Source: an uncultured Thermomicrobiales bacterium (GTDB lineage: Bacteria > Chloroflexota > Chloroflexia > Thermomicrobiales > CADCWN01). Taken from it: 41,897 bases of DNA. Made by a program: the position numbers and the translations under genes. Location of the stretch: NCBI GenBank assembly GCA_902806415.1, contig CADCWN010000179.1, forward strand, positions 1-41,897, written 5' to 3'. How positions within the stretch are numbered: position 1 is the stretch's first letter; each line of letters begins with the position of its first letter. Positions 23,187 through 31,898 of this stretch are shown here, piece after piece. Below the pieces are notes generated by a model. That model worked only from the letters and a program-made list of their open reading frames with translations. It made no database searches and was not told where the DNA came from.

Positions 23187-23688
23187 GCTTCTCCCGGAAT
23201 GCTGATGGTGCCGATGTCGCTCGCCTGGTAAGCGGAAGATGAATGTACTACAGTCTGCGGAGTAGACAATGTAGATCAGCGGTAGTGCACCTGTGCCGAG
23301 ATGTTCAGGTGGGATGCTCTTGGGTGACAGCGCCGCGGCCACCGCACCACCGCGCCGATGATAAAGGACGAGTCGCGCTGCGCGATGGCGGACTGCCCCG
23401 TGTAGATCGCCGAGAAAAGTGTTCTCATCCGTCCCCTCGGCCCATTGCCCGTCTTTTGCCACGCGCACCGTGAGATGCAAGCGCAAGGGGCGTTCGCGGT
23501 TGCCGAGTGGTGGTCCAACGTGTTGCAATCCTCTATATGCCCTTGGTACCGTGACGAGTTGATTCGTTGAATGGCGCAGTCGCCAGCCGGTCGATGATCG
23601 CCGCGACCTCCTCGTCGTTCGCGAGCCGCTCGCGGTCGAGGAGGTCGCGGATAAGTTGATCGACCGAGTGAGCGCCCCTGATCACCAC
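23183..23688 (-). pseudogene. Cassette gene A, copy 2, with two frameshifts
   Basis: Aligned by eye to copy 1 at 22245-22769, three frames are needed. Frame 1 gives HSVDQLIRDLLDRERLANDE through ATAPFNES; frame 2 gives LVTVPRAYRGLQHV, the RLHLTVRV region, QWAEGTDENTFLGDLHGAV, ARLVLYHRRGG and GALPLIYIVYSAD; frame 3 gives AYQASDIGTISIPGEA and the stop. The two shifts are near 23570 and near 23230, each equal to one extra base. Conserved residues persist across all three frames, so the decay is recent or the shifts are sequencing errors; two errors in one 500-base gene would be unusual. Its beginning lies 21 bases after the glgB stop. Confidence 0.72.
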
Positions 23689-23708
23689 GCTGCGATTGGT
23701 GAGCGCAC

Positions 23709-26030
23709 CTACCACTCCGGCTTAAAGTAGACGGCGGCGAGCGGCGGCAGGTTCACGAGCATCGAGTTGGGGTGGTCGTGGTGCTGGACCGCCTCACCCT
23801 GCGCCGTGCCGAAGTTGCCGATCCCGCCGCCGCCGTAGACCTCGGCGTCGGTGTTGAGGATCTCACGGTAGCGGATCGGCTCCGGCACCGGGATGCGGTA
23901 GCCGAGGCGCGGCACCGGCGTGAAGTTGAAGGCGCAGACGATGTGGTCGCCGGGCTGCGGCTCGGGCTGCACCGCCGCGCTCTCCCCCGAGGGCTGGGGC
24001 GTTGGGGAGGGCACCCCGCGCCGGACAAATGAGAGGGTCGACTGCTGCGCGTCGCGGAAATCGAGCCAGTCGAATCCGGCGTGGTCGTGGTCGAGGGCGT
24101 GGAGGGCCGATTCGTCGCGGTGCAGGCGGTTGAGATCGCGGACCAACCCCTGCACCGCCGCGTGCGGCCCGTGGGACAGGCTCGACCAAGCGAGGCCGGT
24201 GTCGTGGTTCCATTCGCGGCGCTGCCCGAATTCGCCGCCCATGAAGACCAGTTTCTTCCCCGGCTGGGCGTGCTGGTAGGCGAAGAGGAGCCGCAGGTTG
24301 GCGAACTGCTGCCACTCGTCGCCCGGCATTTTGTGCAGCAGCGAGCGCTTCAGGTGGACGACCTCGTCGTGCGAGAGGGAGAGGATGAAGTTCTCGCTGT
24401 AGGCGTACATCTGGCGGAAAGTCAGCTTGTTCTGATCGTACTGCCGGTAGACCGGGTCGCGCCCCATGTACTCCAGGGTGTCGTGCATCCAGCCCATGTC
24501 CCACTTAAAGTTGAAGCCGAGGCCGCCGGTCTCCGTCGGGCGGGACACCGCCGGCCAGGAGGTCGATTCCTCCGCGATGGTGATCGCCCCGCGCCCCTCG
24601 TCGCGGACGAGGTCGTTGAAGGCGCGGAGGAAGTCGATCGCCTCCAGGTGCTCGCGCCCGCCGTAGCGGTTCGGCGCCCACTCGCCGGACTTGCGGCTGT
24701 AGTCGAGGTACAGCATCGCGCTCACCGCATCCACGCGCAGCCCGTCGATGTGGTACTTGTCGAGCCAGTAGAGGGCGTTCGCCAGCAGGAAGTTGCGGAC
24801 CTCGTTCCGCCCGTAGTTGAACGCGAATGTTCCCCAGTCGGGCTGCGTCCGCCGCCGCCAGTCCTCGTGCTCGTAGAGGAAAGTGCCGTCGAAGCGTCCC
24901 AGGGCGTGCGCGTCGATCGCGAAGTGGGCCGGCACCCAGTCGAGGATGACGCCGATCCCGGCCTGGTGGAAGCGATCGACGAACATCTGGAAATCCTCCG
25001 GCGTGCCGAAGCGGCTGGTCGGCGCGTAGAAGCCGGTGATCTGGTAACCCCAGGACGGGTCGTAGGGATGCTCCGCGACCGGCAGCAACTCGATGTGGGT
25101 GAAGCCGAGGTCGTTGACGTAGGGGATGAGTTGGTCGGCGATCTCGCCGTAGCTCAGCCAGGAGCCGTCGCCGCGCCGTCGCCAGGAGCCGAGATGGACC
25201 TCGTAGATGCTCATCGGCGCGACCGTCGGGGTCGCGGCGGCGCGCGCCGCCATCCACGCGCCGTCGGCCCACTGGTGGCGGTCGAGGTCGGCGATGACCG
25301 AGGCGGTTTTGGGGCGCAACTCGCTCCCGAAGCCGACCGGGTCGGCCCGCTGCGTCTCGACCCAGTCGGCACCGCGAATCGCGTACTTATAGACCTCGCC
25401 CGGCACGAGCCCCGGCATGAAGAGCTCCCAGATGCCGGATGCGCCGAGCGCCCGCAGCGGCAGGGAGCGAGTGTGCCAGCCGTTGAAGTCGCCGATCAGG
25501 CTGACGCCGCGCGCGCCTGGAGCCCAGACGGCGAACGAGATCCCCGCGACATCCCCGAGGGTGCGCGGGTGCGCGCCGAGGACGTTGTAGAGGCGACGGT
25601 GGCTCCCCTCCCCGGCGAGGTGGAGGTCCAGGTCGCCGAGGGTCGGCAGGAAGCGATAGGGGTCGCCCTGGGTCCAGGTGTGCTCGCCGCGCGTGATCTC
25701 GAAGTCGTAGGCGAAATGGGTCTTCCGCCCGGGGATCGTCCCCGCGAAGAGGCCCCCCGCATCGATCTTCGCCAGCGCCACGCGCGCGCGCCGCCCGCCA
25801 CGCTCCACGACCGTGACCGCCTCCGCGCCCGGCAGGAAGGCGCGCACCACGAGGGCGCTCTTCGGCGCGGCGCGGCGCTTCGTCGGTGTCGCGGCGGTGG
25901 CAGCGGGTACGGCGGGCTCCTCGGTCAACTCCGCGAGGTGCATCCCCAGGAAGGCGTGCGGGTCGCCGATCATCCCGGCCATCAGGGCGTCGATCTGGGC
26001 GGAGGCGTGGGTCATTGCTGTCGCGGTCAT
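23709..26030 (-). CDS. glgB: 1,4-alpha-glucan branching enzyme
   Basis: A 773-residue GH13 enzyme that makes alpha-1,6 branches in glycogen-like glucan. Order: N-terminal CBM48-type modules (about 60-130 and 160-260, with FAVWAPGARGVSLIGDFNGW), then the barrel with WGYQITGFYAPTSRFG, nucleophile Asp434 in DGLRVDAV, Glu487/488 in TIAEEST, and His554-Asp555 in SLSHDEVVH. Two unusual low-complexity segments occur: residues about 36-58 (Ala/Pro/Lys-rich) and about 672-695 (VPSPTPQPSGES and VQPEPQPG), the latter encoded by a GC-rich palindrome-like stretch inside the C-terminal domain. It follows glgX in the operon and precedes the cassette genes. Confidence 0.96.
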   Translation of the reverse strand: MTATAMTHASAQIDALMAGMIGDPHAFLGMHLAELTEEPAVPAATAATPTKRRAAPKSALVVRAFLPGAEAVTVVERGGRRARVALAKIDAGGLFAGTIPGRKTHFAYDFEITRGEHTWTQGDPYRFLPTLGDLDLHLAGEGSHRRLYNVLGAHPRTLGDVAGISFAVWAPGARGVSLIGDFNGWHTRSLPLRALGASGIWELFMPGLVPGEVYKYAIRGADWVETQRADPVGFGSELRPKTASVIADLDRHQWADGAWMAARAAATPTVAPMSIYEVHLGSWRRRGDGSWLSYGEIADQLIPYVNDLGFTHIELLPVAEHPYDPSWGYQITGFYAPTSRFGTPEDFQMFVDRFHQAGIGVILDWVPAHFAIDAHALGRFDGTFLYEHEDWRRRTQPDWGTFAFNYGRNEVRNFLLANALYWLDKYHIDGLRVDAVSAMLYLDYSRKSGEWAPNRYGGREHLEAIDFLRAFNDLVRDEGRGAITIAEESTSWPAVSRPTETGGLGFNFKWDMGWMHDTLEYMGRDPVYRQYDQNKLTFRQMYAYSENFILSLSHDEVVHLKRSLLHKMPGDEWQQFANLRLLFAYQHAQPGKKLVFMGGEFGQRREWNHDTGLAWSSLSHGPHAAVQGLVRDLNRLHRDESALHALDHDHAGFDWLDFRDAQQSTLSFVRRGVPSPTPQPSGESAAVQPEPQPGDHIVCAFNFTPVPRLGYRIPVPEPIRYREILNTDAEVYGGGGIGNFGTAQGEAVQHHDHPNSMLVNLPPLAAVYFKPEW

Positions 26031-26055
26031 CGTGCATACTCCATCTGCTGAGACG

Positions 26056-26161
26056 GGTCGAAGGTCGAAGGCTGGCGATCAATACGTGGTGAGCAAATAT
26101 CCCTGTTCTAGGCCATCGCCGTCATGCGCCCCTTCGACCTTCGACCTTCGACCTTCGACCT
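26056..26161. repeat. Inverted pair of AGGTCGA heptamer arrays
   Basis: GGTCGAA units at 26056-26072 and the inverse TTCGACC units, at least four, at 26130-26161, about 106 bp in total, in the glgX-glgB gap (26031-26208). Confidence 0.85.
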
Positions 26162-26208
26162 CGTATAACCCCCCCATCACTTTCTACTCGTCACGAACTG
26201 CTGGCCCC

Positions 26209-28350
26209 TCATCCCGTTACCATCGGGTGTCGCAGGATCGCTACCGCGCGCGCGGCGAGGGGGTATGGGGCGTCGGGCCAGGCCCCGCCCTCCGGCTCCG
26301 CCGGTCGCGCCGTGTCGAGGACGAAGTGCCAGCCGCTCGGGTCGTGCTGCGGCAGCGCGAACTCGACTGGCTCCTCCCCGGCGTTGAGGAGGAGGAGGAG
26401 GCTGTCATCCCGCTCCGGGTGGACCGTCGGGTCGCGCCCGTCGCCCCCCTGGCCGTTGAGCCAGATCCCCAGCGCCCGCGTCTCGGGACCGCGCCACTCC
26501 CGCTCGCCCAACTCCGCGCCGTCGGTGTGGAGCCAGAGGATGTCCGGCGGCGGGTCGCTGCCGAGCGGGCGATAATGGAAGTAGTCGCGCCGTCGCAGGA
26601 GTGGGTGGTCGCGCCGTAACGCCAGGACGCGGCGGGTCCAGGCGAGGGTCTCGCGCGCCGCGTCGTCGAGTTCCCAGGATTGCCAACTGACCTCGTTATC
26701 CTGGCAGTAGGCGTTGTTGTTGCCCCCCTGCGTGCGCCCGATCTCGTCGCCGTGCAGGAGCATCGGCACCCCCTGCGAGAGGGCGAGGGTCGTCAGGAAG
26801 TTGCGGATCTGCCGCGCTCGGGTTGCGCGGATCGCCGGGTCGGCGGTCGGGCCTTCAACGCCGTAATTGGCGCTGTGGTTATGATCGTGGCCGTCGCGGT
26901 TCCCCTCGCCGTTCGCCTGATTGTGTTTCTCGGTATAGCTGACGAGATCGCGCAGGGTGAAGCCGTCGTGCGCGGCGACGAAGTTGATCGACGCACCCGG
27001 CCCTCGCCCGGCGTGGCCGAAGAGATCGCTGCTGCCGGTCAGCCGGTAGCCGACCTCGGCGATCTGCCCCGCGTCGCCGCGCCAGAACCGGCGGATCGTA
27101 TCGCGGTACTTGTCGTTCCACTCGCCCCACCCGGCGGGGAACTGCCCGATCTGGTAGCCACCCGGCCCGATGTCCCACGGCTCGGCGATCAGCTTGACGC
27201 CCGCGAGGGTCGGATCCTGGGCAATCGTGTCCAGGAATGCGCCGCCATGCGGGCTGCCGTCCCGCCCGCGCGTCAGCGCCGGGGCGAGGTCGAAGCGGAA
27301 GCCATCGACGTGCATCTCGCTCACCCAGTAGCGCAAGCTGTCCAGCACCAGTTGCAGCGCGCGGGGGTGGGCGAGGTTGAGGGTGTTGCCGGTGCCGGTG
27401 AAATCGGCGTAGCGGCGCAGATCCTCGGGATCGAGGCGATAGTAGGCGCGATTGTCGATCCCCTTCAAGGAGAGGGTCGGGCCGTACTGGTCGGCCTCGG
27501 CGGTGTGGTTGTAGACGACGTCGAGGATGACCTCGAGCCCCGCGCGGTGCAGCGTGCGCACCATCGTCTTGAACTCGGCAACCTGCTCGCCGCGCGTGCC
27601 GCCAGCGGCATAGCGCCCGTGCGGGGCGAAGAAGCCGAGGGTGTTATAGCCCCAGTAGTTGACCAGCCCCTGCTCCGTCAGTCGCCAATCGTCCATGAAC
27701 TGGTGGACCGGCAGCAGTTCGATCGCCGTCACCCCCAGATCGAGCAAGTAGGCGATCGTGCGCTCGTCGGCCAGCGCCGCGTAGGTGCCGCGAATCGCCT
27801 CCGGCAACTCCTTGTTGAGGATGGTGAGGCCGCGCGCGTGGGCCTCGTAGATGATCGTCCGCGACCAGGGGGTGTGCGGCGGGCGATCGTCGCCCCAGGC
27901 GAAGGTACGATCGACCACGACCCCCTTCGGCGCGGCGGACGCGTTGTCCAGACCGTCGCGCCCCAGGTCGCGATCCGGCTGGCCGAGGGGCGGGAAGCCG
28001 TAGAGGGAGGGGGTGACGACCGTCGGCCCGGTGATCGCCAGCGCGTAGGGATCGACGAGCAGTTTCTGCGGGTCGCAACGCAGGCCGCGCGTCGGGTCGA
28101 ACGGACCGTGGACGCGGTAGCCGTAGCGCTGTCCCGGTCGGATCGCCGACAAGTAACCGTGCCAGACCCCATCGGTCCGCTCGGTCAGCGGGACGCGCAC
28201 CTCATCGGTCGCGCCGTTCGCCTCGTCGAACAGGCAGAGTTCGACCCGCTCGGCCACCCCGCTGAATAGGGCGAAGTTGACCCCGCCGCCATCCCAGGTC
28301 GCGCCGAGCGGGTAAGGTGCGCCGGGAAGGATACTGAACGCCTGTGTCAT
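26209..28350 (-). CDS. glgX: Glycogen debranching enzyme GlgX
   Basis: A 713-residue GH13 isoamylase-type enzyme that hydrolyses alpha-1,6 branches of glycogen or limit dextrin. It starts PGAPYPLGATWDGGGVNFAL, followed by the CBM48 region and the barrel: VNYWGYNTLGFFAPHGRYA, nucleophile Asp354 in DGFRFDLAPAL, acid Glu390 in LIAEPWDIG, QFPAGWGEWNDKYRDTIRRF, and His461-Asp462 in VAAHDGFTLRDLVSY. Start ATG at 28350 was chosen because upstream in-frame codons come from a heptamer array (the encoded [11 protein letters not shown] is repeat-derived). It lies between maltokinase and glgB on the same strand. Confidence 0.96.
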   Translation of the reverse strand: MTQAFSILPGAPYPLGATWDGGGVNFALFSGVAERVELCLFDEANGATDEVRVPLTERTDGVWHGYLSAIRPGQRYGYRVHGPFDPTRGLRCDPQKLLVDPYALAITGPTVVTPSLYGFPPLGQPDRDLGRDGLDNASAAPKGVVVDRTFAWGDDRPPHTPWSRTIIYEAHARGLTILNKELPEAIRGTYAALADERTIAYLLDLGVTAIELLPVHQFMDDWRLTEQGLVNYWGYNTLGFFAPHGRYAAGGTRGEQVAEFKTMVRTLHRAGLEVILDVVYNHTAEADQYGPTLSLKGIDNRAYYRLDPEDLRRYADFTGTGNTLNLAHPRALQLVLDSLRYWVSEMHVDGFRFDLAPALTRGRDGSPHGGAFLDTIAQDPTLAGVKLIAEPWDIGPGGYQIGQFPAGWGEWNDKYRDTIRRFWRGDAGQIAEVGYRLTGSSDLFGHAGRGPGASINFVAAHDGFTLRDLVSYTEKHNQANGEGNRDGHDHNHSANYGVEGPTADPAIRATRARQIRNFLTTLALSQGVPMLLHGDEIGRTQGGNNNAYCQDNEVSWQSWELDDAARETLAWTRRVLALRRDHPLLRRRDYFHYRPLGSDPPPDILWLHTDGAELGEREWRGPETRALGIWLNGQGGDGRDPTVHPERDDSLLLLLNAGEEPVEFALPQHDPSGWHFVLDTARPAEPEGGAWPDAPYPLAARAVAILRHPMVTG

Positions 28351-28364
28351 GATGAGCGCGAGGT

Positions 28365-28519
28365 GAAGTACGAAGTACGAAGTACGAAGTACGAAGTGGA
28401 GTGGCGAGATCGTGGCCAAAGGCCAATCCGCAGTTGCAGATTCTCGCCGCGCCACTGCTCGCAAAAGCTTTTGCGGCTTACTTCACTTCGTACTTCGTAC
28501 TTCGTACTTCGTACTTCAC
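28365..28519. repeat. Inverted pair of GTACGAA heptamer arrays
   Basis: GTACGAA units at 28365-28398, upstream of glgX, and the inverse at 28484-28519, containing the maltokinase stop TGA. Inside, AGTGGCGAGA...TCTCGCC and the palindrome GCAAAAGCTTTTGC extend the inverted structure, so nearly the whole 155 bp can fold back. Confidence 0.88.
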
Positions 28520-30111
28520 TCATCGTTCGCCATCCCCATCAGCCGCTTAATTGCCCCGCTGGGGATCGTGACCATCTCCGGGCGGTTGTCCAGTTCGTAG
28601 CGGACCTCGTAGAGGGCTTTCGTGAGCTCGAAGAGGCGCAGGAGGGCGAGGCGATCGTCGTGCTCGACGGGCAGGAACGGCTGCGGCGCGGCGGCGGCCT
28701 CGGCCCAGTAGGCCGCGAGGAACCGCTCGCGCAGGGCGGCTTCGAGGTGTTCGGCGAGCGCAGCCTTGCCCGCCTCCCCGGCGGCAACGTGCGCGGCGTA
28801 GCCCCACGAGCGGGCCATCCCGGCCACATCGACCAGGGGATGCTGGGGGCGACGGCGGAAGGCGAGCGGGCGGGCCGGTTCGCCCTCGAAGTCGAGGACC
28901 ATGAAGCCGCTCGCGCCGCGAATGATCTGGCCGAGGTGGTAGTCGCCGTGGACGCGCGTCAGCAGCCCCGGCGCTGCGACCTCGGGCGGCGGGTAGACCT
29001 GCGCCGCCTCGATCGCCCGCCCGAGCGCCGGATCGTCGTGCCCCGAGCGCGTCAGGGACGCGGTCGTCGCCTGGGCCTCCTGCCCGACCGCCGAGGCCCA
29101 GGTGGCAACATCCGCCGCCGTGGCGGTGCGCGGCCTCAGCTCGTCGCCGGTCGCGGTCGCCAGGGCAGCGTGCATCCGCGCCGTCGTGCGCCCCAGTTCG
29201 GCGGCGGCGTCCGGCAGGGCCGGGTTGTCCGCGAGCCAGCGATCGAGCCCCGCCGCGTTGTCGGCGACGGCGAGCGCCGCGCCGCCCTGCGCGAGGGACC
29301 ATTCCCAGGCGTCGCCCCCGTTTTCATCCCCTTCGGGAGGCGGCACGAAGTCTTGGAGGATCAAGAGCGCCGCGTCGAAGTCGGCGGGCAGGGTCGTGCC
29401 GTCGCCGATAAGGCGACCGGAGGCGTGGACGCGCGGGATGGCGTCCAACCCCGCCTCGACCGAGAGGAAGCGCCCCAGCTCGACCTCCGGGTTCGCGCCC
29501 GCTTCCAGCCGCCGATAAACTTTCATGATCGCCCGCTCGCCGTAGACGATCGAACTGTTGCTCTGCTGCGCGTCGATGATCCGACTGTGGGCGTCCCCAT
29601 GAAGGGGATCGAGATCCACCATCAGCCCCTCGACCGGCCCGACCGGGTCGCCGACGAGTCGCAGCCCGACTCCGCGCACCTCCCCGCCACCCAGGAGGAG
29701 CGCGAGGAGTTGCCGCCGGGCGGCGGGCCGCTCCAACCCCTCCCCGACCGTGCCATCCGCCGCCGCGTGCAGGAAAAGCGGGTGGTGCGTCGTCGCGCCT
29801 TCGGTGTCGGTCGCGCGGATGACGCAGAGGACCACCGGGGTCTCCGCCCCTCCCTCTTCCGGCGCCAGTTCGCCCTTCGACCTTCGACCTTCGACCTCCG
29901 TCGCCGAACCGTCGGCCAGCGACACCCAGCCGTCGAACCGCACCTCGGTCAGGTCGCGGGTCTGCCCGCCGAACCAGCGCTTCGGGCGGAGCCAGGCGGG
30001 CAACTGCGCCGCCAGCGCCGCGCGCACATCCTCCCGCGCGAGCGACCGGGCGAGGTCGCGGTCACCCGGCGCGATGTGCAGCGTCGGCTCGGCGGTTGTC
30101 CCCCCGCTCAT
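28516..30111 (-). CDS. mak: Maltokinase (Mak/Pep2 family)
   Basis: A 531-residue enzyme that phosphorylates maltose to maltose-1-phosphate with ATP. N-terminal cap: [20 protein letters not shown]. Kinase region: [20 protein letters not shown] (nucleotide loop and Lys197), [10 protein letters not shown] with catalytic Asp390, and VLDFEGEP with metal-binding Asp407. The ATG overlaps the treS stop (ATGA), so the two are coupled; in many bacteria they are fused into one chain, while here they are separate. Residues 72-80 (EVEGRRSKG) are encoded by three copies of the AGGTCGA heptamer, an in-frame repeat insertion within the cap. The stop TGA is fused to a GTACGAA array. Confidence 0.94.
   Translation of the reverse strand: MSGGTTAEPTLHIAPGDRDLARSLAREDVRAALAAQLPAWLRPKRWFGGQTRDLTEVRFDGWVSLADGSATEVEGRRSKGELAPEEGGAETPVVLCVIRATDTEGATTHHPLFLHAAADGTVGEGLERPAARRQLLALLLGGGEVRGVGLRLVGDPVGPVEGLMVDLDPLHGDAHSRIIDAQQSNSSIVYGERAIMKVYRRLEAGANPEVELGRFLSVEAGLDAIPRVHASGRLIGDGTTLPADFDAALLILQDFVPPPEGDENGGDAWEWSLAQGGAALAVADNAAGLDRWLADNPALPDAAAELGRTTARMHAALATATGDELRPRTATAADVATWASAVGQEAQATTASLTRSGHDDPALGRAIEAAQVYPPPEVAAPGLLTRVHGDYHLGQIIRGASGFMVLDFEGEPARPLAFRRRPQHPLVDVAGMARSWGYAAHVAAGEAGKAALAEHLEAALRERFLAAYWAEAAAAPQPFLPVEHDDRLALLRLFELTKALYEVRYELDNRPEMVTIPSGAIKRLMGMANDE
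29873..29897 (-). repeat. AGGTCGA heptamer array inside the maltokinase gene
   Basis: Three TTCGACC units in a row (plus strand) within codons 72-80. 21 bases is a multiple of both 7 and 3, so frame is kept. It shows that these arrays enter coding sequence. Confidence 0.8.
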
Positions 30112-31799
30112 TGGCCCTCCCCGGGGCGCAGCTCGAACCAGTAGAAGGCGTGCGGGCCGAAGGTCAGCAGATAGGGCAACTCGCCGATGTGGGGGAAGGG
30201 GATCCGCCCGAAAACCTCGACCGGCTGATAGCCCTGGTACTGCGACATGTCGAGTTCCGCCGGCTGGCAGAAGCGCGACAGGTTATAGGCGCAGAAGATC
30301 GTGCGGCCCTGGTACTCGCGGGTGAAGGCGAGGATGTGCCGATTCTCCGGATGCACGAAATTAATCGAGCCGCGCCCGAAGACGCCGTAATCCTGGCGCA
30401 CCTTGATCAGCCGCTTGATCCAGGCCAGCAGCGAGGTGGGCGTACGCTCCTGCGCCTCGACATTGACCGCCTCGTAGCCGTAGACCGCGTCGCGGATGGG
30501 GGGCAGGTAGAGGCGCTGCGGGTCGGCGCGCGAGAACCCGGCGTTCCGGTCGGCGCTCCACTGCATCGGGGTGCGCACGCCATCGCGGTCACCGAGATAG
30601 ATATTGTCGCCCATCCCGATCTCGTCGCCGTAATAGATCACCGGCGTGCCGGGCAGGCTGAAGAGGAGGGCGTGCAGCGTCTCGGTCCGGCGGCGGCTGT
30701 TGTCGATCAGCGGCGCGAGGCGGCGGCGGATACCGAGATTCAGGCGCATCCGGGGGTCTTGCGCGTACTCGTAATAGAGGTAGTCGCGCTCCTCGTCGGT
30801 GACCATCTCCAGCGTCAACTCGTCGTGATTGCGGAGAAAAAGGCACCACTGGCAATTCTCCGGCAGATCGGGGGTCTGCCGCAGGATCTCGACGATCGGC
30901 TTCCGTTCCTCCTGGCGGATCGCCATGAAGATGCGGGGCATCACCGGGAAGTGGAAGGCCATGTGGCACTCGTCGCCGTCGCCGAAATAGGGGCGCACAT
31001 CGTCGGGCCACTGGTTCGCCTCGGCCAGCAACATCCGCCCCGCGAAGTTCGCATCGACGTGGGCGCGCAGTTGCTTCAGGACCGTGTGGGTCTCCGGCAG
31101 ATTCTCGCAGTTGGTCCCCTCGCGCTCGAAGAGGTAGGGGATCGCGTCGAGGCGCAGGCCATCGACCCCCATCTCCAGCCAGAAGTCGAGCAGCGCCATC
31201 ACCTCCTCGACCACCTTCGGGTTGTCGAAGTTGAGGTCGGGCTGGTGGCTGAAGAAGCGGTGCCAGTAGTAGGCCCCGGCGACGTTGTCCCAGGTCCAGT
31301 TCGAGGGCTCGGTGTCGGTGAAGATGATCCGCGCGTCCTGGTAGCGCTGGTCGGTGTCGCTCCAGACGTAGTAGTCGCGGTAGGGCGACTGCGGGTCCTT
31401 GCGCCCCTCTTGGAACCAGAAGTGCTGGTCGGAGGTGTGGTTGATGACCAGCTCGGTGACGACGCGGAGCCCGCGACGATGGGCCTCGTCGAGGAACGCC
31501 TTGAAGTCACCGAGGGTGCCATAATCGGGGTGGATCTCCCGGAAGTCGGCGATGTCGTAGCCGCCATCGCGCAGGGGCGAGACGTAGAACGGCAACAACC
31601 AGATGCAGTTGACGCCCAGCGACTGGATATAATCCAGTTTGCTCATCAGCCCGAGGAAATCCCCGTTGCCGTCGTTCGACGCGTCGAAGTACGAGCGCAG
31701 GCTGACCTCGTAGATGATCGCGTCCTTGTACCAGTCGTGGATGATCTCGGGCGTCTCGGTCGTCGGCTCGGCCACGACCACCGACGTCGTCCCTACCAT
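30108..31799 (-). CDS. treS: Trehalose synthase (maltose alpha-D-glucosyltransferase)
   Basis: A 563-residue GH13 enzyme interconverting trehalose and maltose. Motifs: [20 protein letters not shown] (25-44), the extended [19 protein letters not shown] loop (118-136), nucleophile Asp218 in [11 protein letters not shown], acid Glu260 in [20 protein letters not shown], and His325-Asp326 in [31 protein letters not shown] in the C-terminal part is typical of TreS. The start ATG at 31799 has GAGGGGG six bases upstream. It overlaps the maltokinase gene by four bases. With glgE upstream, it feeds trehalose carbon into glucan. Confidence 0.96.
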   Translation of the reverse strand: MVGTTSVVVAEPTTETPEIIHDWYKDAIIYEVSLRSYFDASNDGNGDFLGLMSKLDYIQSLGVNCIWLLPFYVSPLRDGGYDIADFREIHPDYGTLGDFKAFLDEAHRRGLRVVTELVINHTSDQHFWFQEGRKDPQSPYRDYYVWSDTDQRYQDARIIFTDTEPSNWTWDNVAGAYYWHRFFSHQPDLNFDNPKVVEEVMALLDFWLEMGVDGLRLDAIPYLFEREGTNCENLPETHTVLKQLRAHVDANFAGRMLLAEANQWPDDVRPYFGDGDECHMAFHFPVMPRIFMAIRQEERKPIVEILRQTPDLPENCQWCLFLRNHDELTLEMVTDEERDYLYYEYAQDPRMRLNLGIRRRLAPLIDNSRRRTETLHALLFSLPGTPVIYYGDEIGMGDNIYLGDRDGVRTPMQWSADRNAGFSRADPQRLYLPPIRDAVYGYEAVNVEAQERTPTSLLAWIKRLIKVRQDYGVFGRGSINFVHPENRHILAFTREYQGRTIFCAYNLSRFCQPAELDMSQYQGYQPVEVFGRIPFPHIGELPYLLTFGPHAFYWFELRPGEGQ

Positions 31800-31830
31800 C
31801 GTTCCCCCTCATTTCCTGCTGTAACAATGC

Positions 31831-31875
31831 GGGAGAGGGGCCGAGCAATTGCCCCTCTCCCGTCCGTGCGACGGT
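31831..31875 (-). promoter_or_regulatory. Two stem-loops between glgE and treS
   Basis: GGGAGAGGGG (31831-31840) pairs with CCCCTCTCCC (31852-31861); a smaller CCGT-GCG-ACGG stem lies at 31864-31874. On the minus strand neither is followed by a U-tract before the treS ribosome site, so they more likely stabilise or partition the mRNA than terminate it. The inner loop contains CAATTG. Confidence 0.45.
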
Positions 31876-31898
31876 ATTTTAGTCGGGTGATCGGAAAA

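Noticed and set aside
23183..23528. A single fused protein made of gene A copy 2 and gene B copy 2 (open frame 22896-23528)
   Set aside because: The fusion arises because a frameshift puts part of gene A in the gene B frame; homology to copy 1 shows two separate genes with an ATGA overlap.
31831..31861. Terminator between glgE and treS
   Set aside because: No U-run on the minus strand and treS begins 32 bases later with its own ribosome site in the same direction; more likely an intercistronic stem.
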